Source: Bactrocera neohumeralis
Lineage: Eukaryota > Arthropoda > Insecta > Diptera > Tephritidae
Assembly: GCF_024586455.1 (NCBI RefSeq)
Contig: NC_065922.1
Location: 14,814,089 to 14,878,088 of the forward strand
Direction: 5' to 3'
Length of the DNA stretch: 64,000 bases
Shown in pieces: positions 12,250 to 24,359 of the stretch. Made by a program: the position numbers and the translations under genes. Below the pieces are notes generated by a model. The model saw nothing but the letters and a program-made list of their open reading frames with translations. It had not been told where the DNA came from and did no database searches. The stretch's first letter is position 1, and every line of letters begins with the position of its first letter.

Positions 12250-13410
12250 TTTATAGATGTTTATAGAAGTATAATTTTTCGATAAGTTAATTTTTAAGAC
12301 CGCACGCAGAATTCCAAATGCCTTAGACGAAGAATAAAGGGTTTTGCTTATTCACAAATTTCTCGTTCAAGTCAACGTAGATGGTATAGCTAATGGGATA
12401 ATAGTGGGGTTTTATATATACATTTGCTGGTTTCTACTCTCTATTGCTTCTATACTATTCTTTATAGTCAATATTAATGATACGTACAGCAAAGGCAGGG
12501 AAGTGAGCGTGAGAGAGAGACCAAAATGTTCATATGCTTCTGTCCAGCATTATCTATAACTCTTCTTTGACACCTTAGGAGCTCGTAGTTCAAGAGACTA
12601 GATGAAGTATCAATCTTAGATATCAAGTGGCTCTTAAAGTTCGCAAAAAGCGTCCTGCACCAGCAAAACTTCAACTCAAATTACACTGAACCGCCATCTG
12701 ACATTACAAAGGAACCGTAGTTCTATGCATGGCATGACAACCGACCAGCATTACCCAATCTAACCTAACTTTTATAGTCATAAAATATAATATAGAGCCT
12801 TCCAATGATCTTACTCTTCTCTTTTCTGCGACTTCTTTGAAGACTGTTTGAAAAATGAGATTTAAGCTGGAATTCTCTATAAATTGAGGTTTAGGATCGT
12901 GGTATACTTATGTATATGATCGAAGTATTCTTTTGATTGGCACAAACTGCTAGATTTTGTTATCAAGCTTCAGTTAGTATTGAAAAACCCTTTAATACAG
13001 CGAAAAGCTACTGAGAGGTTGGGCACTCCTTTTTACCTCATTTTAAGTACTTTCCAAATGAGCACACCAAGCTTATGCAAAAATTTAAGACTCTTTCAAT
13101 GCTTTCAGAAAATTTGAATCAAATTCATTGTGCCAAAGTCCATTTTTCTCCTGTCCGTGGCATACAATGAGCCTAATTTCTGTAGGAAATTAATGCTCAG
13201 CTCTTTAGCTCTTTACAAGTCTCATTTCATTCTAATAGATGAGCATATTTGTATGTGTATGTGTGCGCAGCTACCACAAATCTCATCGTACAGTGATAAT
13301 CCATTAGGTACACTCAGCCTTAATGTGAGTGTGTACACAGATGCAAATGGAATCATTTTGTGTGTTTCGCTTTATTTTTGGACTGCTTAAGATAAGCTAC
13401 ACTATGTATA
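12250..13410. other. gene-free stretch
   Basis: Only short, unconvincing open frames on both strands. A GGTTAGATT-type segment near 12755-12770 (as complement) resembles sequence often seen at fly retroposon edges, but is too short to classify. Confidence 0.35.
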
Positions 13411-14638
13411 TTAGGGTGGTTCTTAAAGGAGATGTATGGCATGTAGTATCACCGTCCTTTTTTTAAGTAGAGGAAGCATCAAAAATCGGAATGTGGAACC
13501 TTAATCCGCTAAACCTAACCTACTCCCAACTCATGTCTCTCCCATGGGTCTACCGGATTATGTTTTACTTTATGGGTGAGAAAAGACATTTAAGTCTCTT
13601 CTCTTGGATTGACTGATTGGCTCCTAATGAATAGTAAGTTTCTAAGTTTTATCATATCTAGAGCTGACGCTTCGCTGACGGTTTTCAATTTATCAGAGGA
13701 GAGTGTAAATTTTAACTTTTCCCTTATCAGAGTGGAAATTCAGATCTCCATATCGCCCATTAATTCACGAATGAATGTCTGGGATCAGTCTATGGGTTCA
13801 TCATCCTGTGGATGAGGTTTGCCACCGCTGCTGTCGCACTGTAAGACTCTTGGCTTTCTCTCTCTGCTTTTTTCCGCCTTGTAGCTGGCTCTGATGGCTG
13901 GTAAAGTCGCGTGAATTCGTCCACCTGGATGTCAATAGGCGGCATGCTGGCTAGTACTTCAGGAGCATCGCTTGATATCTTACGGAAAGCACTTATTACT
14001 CGGATTGCGTCGGCACTTTACATAATAGAGTTGTCCTTATGGTAAAGCGTGGACTTTCGAAGAGGAAGTGTTGAGTTTATTCTATCTCATCTTCTTCCAA
14101 ACAGCTGATGCAATTGGCATCCGGTAAGCATCAATCTTACTGCATGAATCCCGATCTACCGGTATTCCGTTGGAACTCCTACAAACCAGTGAAAGATGAC
14201 TTTGCTGAGAGCGAAGAGTTCACCTCTTACTATTTACCCTGGACCAGAAGGACCTTGCGACAGCACAGCTGCTAGTAATTGAGCAGCGCTAGCTGAGCTG
14301 ATCCGAAATCCACAAATCCAGTAGTGAACCATAACAGTCAACGGAGCTCTCACACATTCCCATTCCACAGTTATTGAGACTGAATGTAACTTTTAGTTTC
14401 ATAAAATTTTCAACGGATAATCCGACTATAGAAACTAGAGGAGCAATTCCAGCCGGGAGTTCGACTGAATTCTGGACGGAGCCGTATTCGTTGTATCTTC
14501 GTCTTATCAAAACTTAAATTTATAATTTTTTATGTCTCCACAAAGAAGTCAGTACATCAGCTAAAGAAAAGTCTACATAGAAGATGAGCTCTAAAAAAGC
14601 TCAAATAATTTTCTTGCGTCATTTAAGTACCACCCTAA
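13411..14638. mobile_element. putative DNA element with 17-bp imperfect terminal inverted repeats, containing non-LTR remnants
   Basis: The left end TTAGGGTGGTTCTTAAA (13411-13427) pairs with the complement of 14622-14638 at 16 of 17 positions. A TA dinucleotide precedes the left end; the right flank reads TG, possibly a decayed TA duplication as in mariner elements. The interior does not encode a transposase. On the minus strand around 14100-13820 it resembles the cysteine-containing tail of a non-LTR element, with CISCLEEDE followed by HFLFE. A retroposon inside a DNA-element shell, or chance ends, are both possible. Confidence 0.45.
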
Positions 14639-14639
14639 T

Positions 14640-15539
14640 GCCCCCACAAACACGTTTGTACAGCAATACGCACAAGACGGAAGCATGCTACATGTGGCAC
14701 ATCTCAAGCGTCGTATCTGTCGGATAACTGCTGAAGAGAGCAAAAAAGTTCGATTGCGAAAAAAACGTGTTTTTCGGCAGTGTGGTCAGCAAAAGCCCCA
14801 AGAAGCAGCAACAATTTCACGCATTTGCGGCGTGTACGGTTTTCTTGCCTTGCCCACTTAAAACCACATACACACATAAGCAATCACCTTGAGTACACAC
14901 ACACACACATGTGTTAGTATAGGTAGATACGTATATGTACATGCGAAGATACGTCTACATCCTGGCGATCTGCCTGAGCACGTCCATGCATGAGATTGTC
15001 TCGTGCTGGCATTTAACTGCTACTTCCACTTGATTCAAATTCGCACATTTCCGGCTTAAGCGTTTATAAGTCGAGCGTTTATTTCTCTTTTCATCGTTTA
15101 TTTTGCTTTTCTGAAAGGAAATTGCGGTTAATGGCTGTAAGGTTGCTTCATTTGGTCAGATTTGTGTGAGTGCGTTTGTGTGTGTGTATAACTATGTGTG
15201 TTGCTCTTTTTCAATGCATTCATGGCATGAAAAATCGGCTCTATTTTGGTAACTCATTTTTGTTGTATTTTTTTCAACAAATTGTTTCGAAGCCTCACAG
15301 CTTTGCATAAACTTATTATTCTCTATAATCAACTTACTATTTTAGTCTGTAAAAATTTTCGGAGTTTGCGTTGCTCGCAGCAATTAAATGTGGTTTCTTT
15401 TCACTGGCATTAAATTTACAGTGTTGTGCAATGAAATAGTGCCGTATTTGTAATTTTTTATACTCACAGTAGGAAACAATAGTAGCGCCTACAAAAATTA
15501 AGGGTAAAGTAGCTATTTTCAATATAGCTCTTTCACCCG
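14640..15539. other. gene-free stretch
   Basis: Contains a CA run near 14898-14911 and TGTG repeats near 15175-15190. No gene or mobile element was recognised. Confidence 0.4.
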
Positions 15540-16345
15540 AATTTTCGAAAAAAGAAAATTTCGAAAAAAAATATCGAATAAAAGGTTTCGAAAATAAATT
15601 CACTTGAATTCGTTCTTTTTTTAATTAATTAATTCGAATTCAGATGCTTTTTCTGGAGCTCGACTTTCGCATTTTCTATCCTATTTTCGAATAAAATTTT
15701 CGAAAATAAATTCGAACTCGTTCTTTTTTTTAATTGATTCGGATGTTTTTTTCTGGAGCTCGATTTTCGCATTTTCAATCCTATCTTCGAATAAAATTTT
15801 CGAAAATAAATTCATTCGAATTCGTTATTTTTTTTTAATTAATTCGAATTCGGATGCTTTTTCTGGTGCTCGTTTTTCGCATTTTCAATCCTAACTTCGA
15901 ATAAAATTTTCGAAAATAAATTCACTCGAATTCGTTCTTTTTTTTTTAATTAATTCGAATTCGGATGCTTTTTCTGGAGCTCGACTTTCGCATTTTCAAT
16001 CCTATTTTCGAATAAAATTTTCGAAAATAAATTCACTCGAATTCGTTCTTTTTTTTAATTAATTCGAATTCGGATGCTTTTTCTGGAGCTCGATTTTCGC
16101 ATTTTCAATCCTATCTTCGAATAAAATTTTCGAAAATAAATTCATTCGAATTCGTTATTTTTTTTTAATTAATTCGAATTCGGATGCTTTTTCTGGTGCT
16201 CGATTTTCGCATTTTCAATCCTATATTCGAATTTTTGAAATTTCGAAAAAAAATATCGAATAAAAGGTTTCGAAAATAAATTCACTCGATTTCGGATTTT
16301 TTTCGGAAGCTCGATTTTCGCTTTTTCAGTCCTATCTTCGAATAA
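15540..16345. repeat. satellite-like tandem array, ~110-bp monomers in a three-monomer higher-order repeat
   Basis: Monomers carry TTCGAAAATAAATTC, TTAATTAATTCGAATTCGG, a GATGCTTTTTCTGG box and a TTTCGCATTTTCAATCCTA box. The GATG box recurs near 15643, 15742, 15853, 15964, 16073 and 16183, a spacing of roughly 100-112 bases. The first three monomers match the next three in order: 1 with 4, 2 with 5, 3 with 6, by private variants such as GGTGCTCG and CGTTATT in monomers 3 and 6. Both ends are bordered by the same ATATCGAATAAAAGGTTTCG segment. Open frames across the array are by-products. Confidence 0.9.
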
Positions 16346-16349
16346 AACA

Positions 16350-17041
16350 CTAATTAGCTTTTGAGTTATAGAAGGCAAAACTAAAAATATAAGTAATTAT
16401 TCTGGTACAGGTTGGTACCACGTTCGCATTATCAAAAGAAAGATCCAAATTCGAATATAACACATTTTGGAATTGATATACAGAATAGGATTCCAGTTCG
16501 TAGCCTAATTTGATCATTTTTATAGAACCTTCGGCGGAAGTTCGAGCCAAATGGGACTTTCTTTCTACAAAATAATTCGGCACAGCAGAGATCTGAGGCC
16601 AATTTGCTCTTTTCTAGGTAGGCCATGTTGATCACATCTCGAATAGACCAGAAAACGGAAGCCAACTTCGTTCCGGCCGATAGAGCAGTCTGAAATTCAC
16701 TGTTATTACTGTTCTTTTGATCTACAAGATGATTCATCGAAGACCATGAAACGACGCAGAAAGTCTTTCGGATTGCACTTAAACAGCCTCTTACACTACT
16801 TTAAGGTGGTTTCATGGTTGCGCTGGTTGTGTAGAGTGAGCAAGCGCGTCACCCATTATGCTCATGACTTTCTCATTGCCAATCCTTCATGCAGAATATG
16901 GTATAGCTCACTATGTATTTTAAGATATCTACCCAAAACTCTACTAACTACCCGTAGCTATCTTTTCTTCAAACAACGATCTGCCAATACGAGGTTGTAG
17001 ATTTTCGTCAAGTTATTCTCCGTGGTAGTCGTTTTCGGTTC
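16350..17041 (-). mobile_element. mariner transposase remnant, minus strand
   Basis: Read leftward from about 17040, translation gives KIYNLVLADRCLK, then ILHEGLAMRKS, LLTLHNQRNHE, KCNPKDFLRRFMVFDESS and, in the next frames, AGTKLASVFWS and LGYELESYSVYQF. These match in order the helix-turn-helix tail, the first catalytic Asp region (FMVFDES) and the DD34D core of a mariner transposase. Many stops and frameshifts make it a fossil. It abuts the satellite array on its left. Confidence 0.7.
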
Positions 17042-17084
17042 AGTGTGCGTGTTGGAAACCCAACGTTCAAGTTCTAGAAACTAG

Positions 17085-17255
17085 TCAAAGAAGAGGAAGA
17101 CCTCCAGTCTGTTAGAAAGACCAGAAGGACCTGGCTACACTTAGAATCTCCAATTGACGCCAAACAGCGAAAAAGAAGAACGACTGGAGCGCTGTTGAAA
17201 ACTCGGCTACAACCGCGTAAGCGGTGTCTACTCCAATAAAGAAGAAGAAAAAGGC
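17085..17255 (+). mobile_element. RTE-clade non-LTR retrotransposon 3' terminus
   Basis: Translation on the plus strand reads KDLATLRISNWRQTAK and then NDWSAVENSATTA before a stop. This is the last part of the reverse transcriptase protein of RTE-clade elements. The terminus follows directly as GCGTAAGCGGTGTCTACTCC and an AATAAAGAAGAAGAA tail. The same terminal text occurs at 28.7, 29.1 and 49.0 kb. The copy is strongly 5'-truncated. Confidence 0.8.
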
Positions 17256-18881
17256 CAAAAACGAATCCGATTCGGCTGAAAAATTTAACTGTTTTAGTCG
17301 GTTAAGTACTCATACGTATGGCAATCCACTCTCCAACTTCATGAAAAAAATGTTTCCGCTAATATGGCCGCCAACTATAGCAGCTTGCATGCCAACTAAG
17401 CAACCTGCTTTGGTTGCTGCGACCAGCGAACTGCCTATTTTGTTTAAATGAAGTTTAAATATTTTAAAGAGCATTTAAGCCACGCACAGCGGCTATGTAA
17501 ATACCCGGAGGGTTAACTTTTATTAAATACGTGCATAAGCACACGAACAGCGAACGACGAACGCCCTCAACGCCCATTAATCGCTGGCTGTAAGTATGTT
17601 TTGTAGTCCCATACTCATACGTACTCATGCATAGAGTGGCTTCATTAGGCAAATTCACCGTTACAGCGTTTATCGCTTCATTGCTGCAACAGGCCGAACG
17701 CCAGCTCCGCGCTACAAATAACGGTTGTATTAAATTTTAATTTTAAAACACTTTTCGCGTGCAAATGGCTAAGGGAGCCGGCGAACGCATGTATGTATGT
17801 ATAAGCTGCAGCCTACAAATATATGTATATACATATACATAGTTATGTATTATATTCGTATGCAAGTATGCATGTGTGTGTGTGTGTGTGTGTGTGTTTG
17901 TAAGCATAAAACAACCCGTAATTTGGCTTTTGTCCCCACAATAGGGCCATTTACGAGCTCGTATTTTCCGTGAGCACTCTTTAAATGCATTTTATAAATT
18001 ATGCATTTGCCTCTGTATTCGCGTGTGTGTGTGTGTGAGTGTGTATATAGCAGCAGCGACATTTGTAGTTGTAATTGAAATTCAATTGGCGGATTATTTG
18101 CACTTAAGTGCTGCTCAAAAACATATTGGTGGCACTTGAGCCCAACTTGACATCTGATGAATGATAATCTACATATAAATAAATAAATAAATGCATAATT
18201 TACATATGTTGCATTTCGAGAGGGTTCTTAGTTGGGGTGACAAATTACTGCTAACTGAAGCACTATTTGAGGTGGGTAAGTTTATCAATAGTTCGGGGAG
18301 ATGGATTAATAATATACTGCTCGGGGTATGAGGAGGAGTATTACTTCATGACAAAATCATCATTTTTGAAGTGATCATTTTATATAAGACCTAACCTCAA
18401 CTCATCTAAAGTTTTTCATTTCTCAACAAAAAATTAATTGTAGCCGTGTTAAGAACAGAATGACTCAATTCATTATCTAAGAAATGAAGCATGGAACAAA
18501 AACTAGGTATCTTTATCGATTAGACTGGGTACTAGGACCTATTGCTATCACAACAACAATGTTAAGTTTCATCAGACTTACCCGCAGAGATATTTCAGTC
18601 TATTTATTATAATTTCTACATGCTCTATCAAAATATTAACTTAGTTTTTTACCTAAAAGAATTATTCTTTTTCACTTTATTAGGAGCAAAAACTTGGATG
18701 TGATTCTGAGGGTCCAATTTATCAACTCCTGGTTGGTCTAGAATATTTATTGTTATTCCACAGGCCTAATTAATATAAAATCGTAAACTATAAAGGTTCA
18801 TTTCGAATATTTCTGGTGCAGGAGCGCTTTCTCTCTGACGCTTAAAAAAATATTGAGAAACAAAAGTTTGATTATAAAGAT
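17256..18881. other. gene-free stretch
   Basis: Includes a TG run at about 17873-17897 and another near 18023-18036. No gene was recognised. The region 18180-18880 shows no repeat or mobile element that I can name. Confidence 0.4.
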
Positions 18882-19740
18882 TGATCCATTGCGAGGTTCC
18901 CTACCTTTCAAAAAAAAAAAAAACACAGAAACTTCAAATTTAATGGGTAATGTTTATTATCGTTCTATAGAACATTCCTTGGCATGAATTTTTTGAAGAT
19001 TATCTCTTTCAGCAGTCGGCCGCGGCTACGTCTCAGATCGTCCATCCATTGAGTACAATTTTGACTCGGTCGATTGGAAAATGGCGAATGACACGCGTGA
19101 TGCTTTGTTCCAAGGCCTGAAACGAAGCGGACTTGTCTGCATAGACTTTAGACTTTACTTAACCCCACAGAAAAAAGTCCAAAGATGTGATATCACTCGA
19201 TCTTGGTGAACAGTCGACCGGCAAAAAACGTGAAATTATCTGCTTACCGAAGTGTTCTCTCAATAAATCCATTGATTGATCTGATGTGTGTGGTAAATGG
19301 CGCCGTCTTGCTGAAACCAAATATCGCCAAGATCATGAGCTTCAATTTCAGGCATCAAATAGTCGGCAATCATGGCGCGATAATGGTCGCCATTGACGGT
19401 TACGTTCTCATCGGCATCATTTTTAAAGAAATATGGATCAATGATTTCACCGGCCCACAAACTATACCAAACAATGACAGCTTTTAAATCTTTTTAGGTT
19501 GCTCTTCGTCCCAAATGTGGCCATTTTGTTCTTTTACCTACCCATTGAGCCAAAAATGGGACTCATCGCTAAACAAAATTTGGATCGAAAGCAAGCTCTC
19601 GGTATCTATCCAATCCCCCACGTGTTGTGGTCGATTGTAACGTTTCGACGCAGGCAGTCTGTTTCCTCTCCACTGCGACACGGCACTCCACATCTTACCA
19701 GCTGTTTTTTTTTTTTGCCTTTTCCGAAAACCAATAGTTT
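18882..19740 (-). mobile_element. IS630-Tc1-mariner-like element, copy A (5'-incomplete)
   Basis: The end near 18882 (GATCCATTGCGAGGTTCCCT) matches the end of copy B at about 28636. On the minus strand the frame 19460-19260 reads WAGEIIDPYFFKN, then VNGDHYRAMIADYL and IWFQQDGAIYHTH; the Asp in FQQDGA is in the position of the second catalytic residue. Further right, SKFCLAMSPIFGSMGR in another frame continues the transposase N-terminally. Frameshifts break the gene. It stops where the RTE fragment begins, so its N-terminal part is missing. Confidence 0.75.
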
Positions 19741-19744
19741 CGTT

Positions 19745-20850
19745 TGCAGCTGTACGTAGGGAGTTTGAAATGCCGTCCCCCAGTTCCCTTATCTCGAGTT
19801 TTACTCAGAGAGCACGACCTCAGAGCGTACGCATGTCTATAGCACTGGAGACGTGTCTTCCGTCGATCACAAAGTGTTGGTAGTTTTTCGATTGGCAGGC
19901 AGCCAGGTAGCTTAATTAATTTTCTTATGAAGGAATCTAGTACTGCTGATAACCATGTTTCGGGCCCAGGCAAAGTCGATCAGTCTTAACCCATTTGGGG
20001 ATATTTCATAATGACGGCTGAATTTTTCGACCGTTGTGCCACAAATACCTTCTTTGCCCACCCTGGCGTTGAAGTCGCCAAGCACGATTTTGACATCGTG
20101 GCGACGGCAGCTCTCATAGGAGCGCTTCAAGCGCTCTTAGAAGACATCTTTGGTCACATCGTCATTCTCTTCCGTCGGAACGTGGGCGCAAATGTGATAT
20201 GTTGAGGAACTTCGCTTTGATGCGGATTGTGGCTAGACGTTCATCCTCCGGGGTGAATGCCAGGATTCGGCGACGGAGTCTCTCTCCCACCACGAATCCC
20301 ACACCGAATTTGCGCTTCTTTATATGGCCCCTGTTGTAAATGCTACAAGGACCTATTCGTCTCGGTCCTTGTCCCGTCCATGGCACTTCTTGGACGGCGG
20401 TGATGTCGGCCTTTATTTTTCGAGGACATCAAAGAGCAGGGCAGCGGAATGTAACCAATTAAGGGACCGTACATTCAAGGTGCATGCCCTTAAAACGTAA
20501 TCCTTAACACGTTGGCAGTGGTCGACATCATAAGGGGGGTCTCTCGTCCGAGACTGTTTTGATCTTTTCATTGGGTGTGTTTTTTTACGCGGCAGGTCCC
20601 AAACCCAGCGCACAACCCTGGCGAGGAATGGGTCTTCTCACTTTAGCTCGCATTCAAATGGATGTTTTTTGGCTACCCAGAGGATTACTTGGTCTAAGAC
20701 CGGAAGTCGTGAGGTGGTGGAGCCATATGTAAAAGACTCGTTTCTGGGTACTTCCAAGTGAATGGCGCTCAGAGCACTTTCATCACTTGCGTGAACTTCT
20801 ACACATGGCTACATACTCCAAAATTATCTGCATACCAGAAAAAACCAGAA
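19745..20850 (-). mobile_element. RTE-clade non-LTR retrotransposon, 5' region and endonuclease domain (broken)
   Basis: Read leftward from 20850, the first ~250 bases match the element at 29129-29424 and form the 5' end. Then come ACTLNVRSLN, GPCSIYNRGHIKKRKFGVGF and VGERLRRRILAFTPEDERLA. VKIVLGDFNARVGKEGICG and NGLRLIDFAWARNM follow. This is the apurinic-like endonuclease domain; GDFNARVG holds conserved catalytic residues. Frameshifts separate the blocks and no reverse transcriptase follows here. The matching 3' half lies at 22.6-23.3 kb on the same strand, but in an order that cannot come from a single intact insertion. Confidence 0.8.
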
Positions 20851-22555
20851 CCCATTATGACCAAATTTATTATTGTTATTTTATTTTAACAACACGTCTT
20901 TGTATATTCTCTGCATAAGAATTTAGGCACATTGTTACTCCTTGTCTTAAATTTATGCATTACTTTTCTACACAACAAAGTCCTTGCTGTCAAGCCACTG
21001 TTGCATATCATTTATATAACTTACCTGTCGATCTCGCCAAAAACACTAAAACAATTTCTTCAAGAGCAGCAAATACATACATATTTCTCACTGCCTACAG
21101 CACCCACACACATCCATAGAAACTCAATTTAACGTCGGTGGGCTCCAAGTTGCAAATTGCCTCATGGCATCACCAATTGCCAATCGTTATTGCCACCTGT
21201 CAGTTCTGTTTGAAAACCATTAACAAAGGCAGTTTTGGTGAAGCGAAGATAAACACACACACACATACACACTTATACTCCTATACATACATACTTTTTC
21301 TTATGTTTGCATGAAAATACATGAGATTAAGCAGCTGAGTTGGGGCAAGCAAAAAGCTATACTTACGAAAATTGTATTTGCAACGGTAAATATGCATATG
21401 TTTATAAATGGGTTTGTAAGTACATATGTATGTATGCAAGCTTGAGGACCTCCAAAAAACAAGTGTGAAAAACTGATAGACACTTCACATTCATGGCGTC
21501 CAAAGTGCTGTTTAGAAGTTGGCACTTTGAATGCCGTTAAAGGGGTTCGGCTATATTCATTATACATATGTATGTGCATGAGTCTATACATGGTTAACAG
21601 TAAAAGTATATAACCTGTAGAAAGCATCGATTTCATGCGGTGTCTTCTGCCGTGTATCACTGCTTCAGCCTGTCGGTTTCATATCCCATAAGACGCTTAC
21701 ACAAACACTTACACACATTCCAACAGCCATTCATTCACGCATACCTCCGTTCGCATGTATGTGTGCGTATCCACTCATAACTCCTGTAATCGATTTTAAA
21801 GCGAAAATCTCCACCTCACCACATCCGCAAAGTTGCTTGGCTGTACTTGCCCCAAACCACTTTAACCCTTTCGTGTTGCCGAACTTGTAATCCACCTCAG
21901 TCGCATCCCCCGCCGGCGAAAAGCAATTGCCGCTAGCGCTGTTCAGTCTGTTGTCGGTCGATTTGTGTCTCGGCTTTGTTGGCGTTGACTTCAAAAGCTA
22001 TGCGAGATATTTTATGTGCCTCTTTGCAACTTTAGCTCCATCTTCTGCTTCAACTTCTTTATCTGCTTACGCTTTTATAATAGCTTTGGGTATTCGTTGT
22101 TCGCAGTTGTTGTCGTTTGTGCCGAATTGTTTACGGACTTTCAATAGAATCTCCATTTAATTCGATTAGTCCGAACAAATTTCGTATCAATACTTTGGGT
22201 AAGCAGTGTAAGAGAGTGGCGGAGAGTGGGAGAAAGGTAGCTGTATGTGTATAAGTTGTTGGTAATTTGTAATGGATTTCCTGAAATTCTGAGTTATTTA
22301 TGCAACAACGATTTTAATGCAGTTAAAAATAGCTAAGTTAACGGAGTTTCTCCGGCTGTATGCGTGTGTAATGCCACTTTTTGGTGCAGACCATATTATT
22401 ATGATCTTATTGTTGCTTTTACAAGCCGTAGTTGTCGAAATTCTAGTGAGACTTCACTCAAAAGGCTTACGTATAATCTGAAATTTTAGTGAAATGGAAG
22501 TTTGCACTATCAAAAGAAGTTTTCTTTTGTAAAAAAAAGTAAGCTTTCTAACCGG
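20851..22555. other. gene-free stretch
   Basis: Holds CA repeats near 21252-21270 and ACATATGTATGTA words near 21420. No domain-bearing frame was found. The section 21730-22200 has higher GC and a 77-codon hydrophobic frame without recognisable homology. Confidence 0.4.
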
Positions 22556-23265
22556 TTATAGCCGAGTTTACAACCTCGCGCCAGTCGTTCTTCCTCTGCG
22601 CTGTTTGGCGCCAATTGGAGATCCCAAGTGTAGCTAGGTCCTTCCTCAAATCGTCTTTCCAACGGAGTGGTGGTCTTCCCTTTCCTGTGCTTCCCCCAAC
22701 GAGTACTACGTCGAATACTCTCAGAGCTGGAGTTTTTTCAACCATTCGGACAACATGACCTAGCCAGCGTAGCCGCTGTTTCTCAATTCGCTGAACTATG
22801 TCAATGTCATCATATATCTCGTACAGCTTATTGTTCCATCGACTGCGGTATTCGCCGTTATCACTGAGAAAAGAAGCGTAAATCTTCCGTAGAACCTTTC
22901 TCACGAAAACTGGTAATATCGACTCATCAGATGTCATCATCCATGGCTCTACACCATATAGCAGGACGTGAATGACGAGTGTCTTGAAGAATTCGTCGAT
23001 AGAGGACTTTACTTCTCAAGTGTTTACTCAGTCCGAAGTAGCACCTGTTGGCAAGATTTCTTCTGCGTTAGATTTCGAGGCTTGCATTGTTGTTGGTGTT
23101 AAAACTAGTTCCAAGATAGACGAAATTATCTACGGCTTCGCTGTTATGACTATCAACAGTGACGTTAGAGCCAAGTCGCGAATGCGATAACTTTTTGTTT
23201 GATGACAGGCGATATTTCGTCTTGCTCTCATTCCCTATCAGACCCATTTGCTTGGCAACCGAGAT
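22556..23265 (-). mobile_element. RTE-clade non-LTR retrotransposon, 3' part of reverse transcriptase
   Basis: Leftward from about 23240, translation reads LIGNESKTKY, then SNVTVDSHNSEAVDNFVYLG, NNASLEIQRRI and LANRCYFGLSKHL. The frame 22940-22548 reads VLRKIYASF, RWNNKLYEIYDDIDIVQRI, QRLRWLGHVVRM, GRPPLRWKDDLRKDLATLGI and NWRQTAQRKNDWREVVNSA. This is the C-terminal end of RTE reverse transcriptase proteins in the right order. One frameshift is needed near 22945-22980. The copy is 5'-truncated at about 23265. Confidence 0.85.
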
Positions 23266-23269
23266 GCTT

Positions 23270-23995
23270 CAACCTTAGACTGCCGAAATCTGGACAGTGA
23301 AGGAGAAGGAATGTAGATGTTTCCCACTCATCTTAATTGCAACCTTTACATGCTTCGTCCCCAAAATCATTAGCCCCACCCCATGAGTTCCAATAAGACA
23401 ATGTCCAATTGGGACGCCTATCATTGTTGCGATGTGAGCCGTGCTAAGAAATAATACTATAATCGACTTTTTTATGCTTGCTGAGCTCGCGCGAAGCCCA
23501 CAGATACAGCGCACGTTTTTTCACGAATACACGGTAAACCCAGGTCGTTCCCATGCTGATGGAATTCGAGCTTGGGTACCTCCCTAAAAGAAGCCGCACT
23601 TCGGAGAAGTACATCTACTGCTACTTTGATGGCTACCACTTTAGCTTGAGAGGCAATACAATGGTCCGCTAATCTGAGACAAGAACGGATTGCAAGCTCC
23701 TGACAGAGAACTCCCACGACAAGCTTTCCCGAGAGTTTCGATTCATCCATGAAAAGCTTAATGTGTCTGTTTTCCAGCGACTCCGCCCCACCCACATATC
23801 TCTCGAACGAAGATGTTCCGCGGTTACTAAAGGCTTACTAAGACTATGTAGGTTTGATTTCTCTGGTCGAGAAAAACTCGAACTTAGCACTAAATATATC
23901 GAACATAAAAAGTTTTGCTCAGTTCCAGATATACAAGTAGAACAACACCAAGTTTTCGGCTTCCAGGCAGACCCAGCCGATGTTCCCCATGCGCT
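23270..23995 (-). mobile_element. non-LTR retrotransposon RNase H region (jockey/I/R1-like), decayed
   Basis: The minus frame 23795-23472 reads IKLFMDESKLSGKLVVGVLC, then QAKVVAIKVAVDVLLRSA. The start matches the first catalytic Asp segment of RNase H and QAKVVAIKVA matches its Glu helix (the Glu replaced here by Lys). The next frame (23514-23275) reads TMIGVPIGHCLIGTHGVG, the C-terminal motif also seen at about 2100. The segment between them is deleted. The element is not functional. Confidence 0.7.
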
Positions 23996-24029
23996 TTGAT
24001 TCGTCCTTGAAAAACTTGTTTGAAAGACT

Positions 24030-24355
24030 CTACAGTGGTCGGGCTATCTGAAACAAAAATGGATTGGGATCTTATGACAAAGAAGTCTTCACAACCTTCC
24101 CCATGAGCTTTGATTCAACCAAGAAAAAGCTCAATACGCTTCTTCTTCAGCGACTTCGCGCCACTTACATATCTTTCGAATGAAGATGCCGCTAGTAGAA
24201 TGTTCCTTGGTTACTAAAGGTTTACTAAGGCTAGATTTGATTTCTCCAATCAAGTAAAACTTGAACCCAGTTAAATATATCATATATAAAAAGTTAGAAG
24301 ACTGGTTTTTCAGTTTCAGGTATAGAACAACACCAAGTTTTCGGCATCCAAGCAT
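24030..24355. repeat. diverged direct duplication of 23650-23970
   Basis: TCTGARACAARAAYGGATTG occurs at about 23674 and 24047. GGTTACTAAAGG, TATCTYTCGAAYGAAGATG and AACAACACCAAGTTTTCGGC recur in the same order in both copies. The offset drifts from about 373 to 388 bases, so indels have accumulated. This looks like an old tandem duplication within the non-LTR remnant. Confidence 0.65.
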
Positions 24356-24359
24356 ACCG

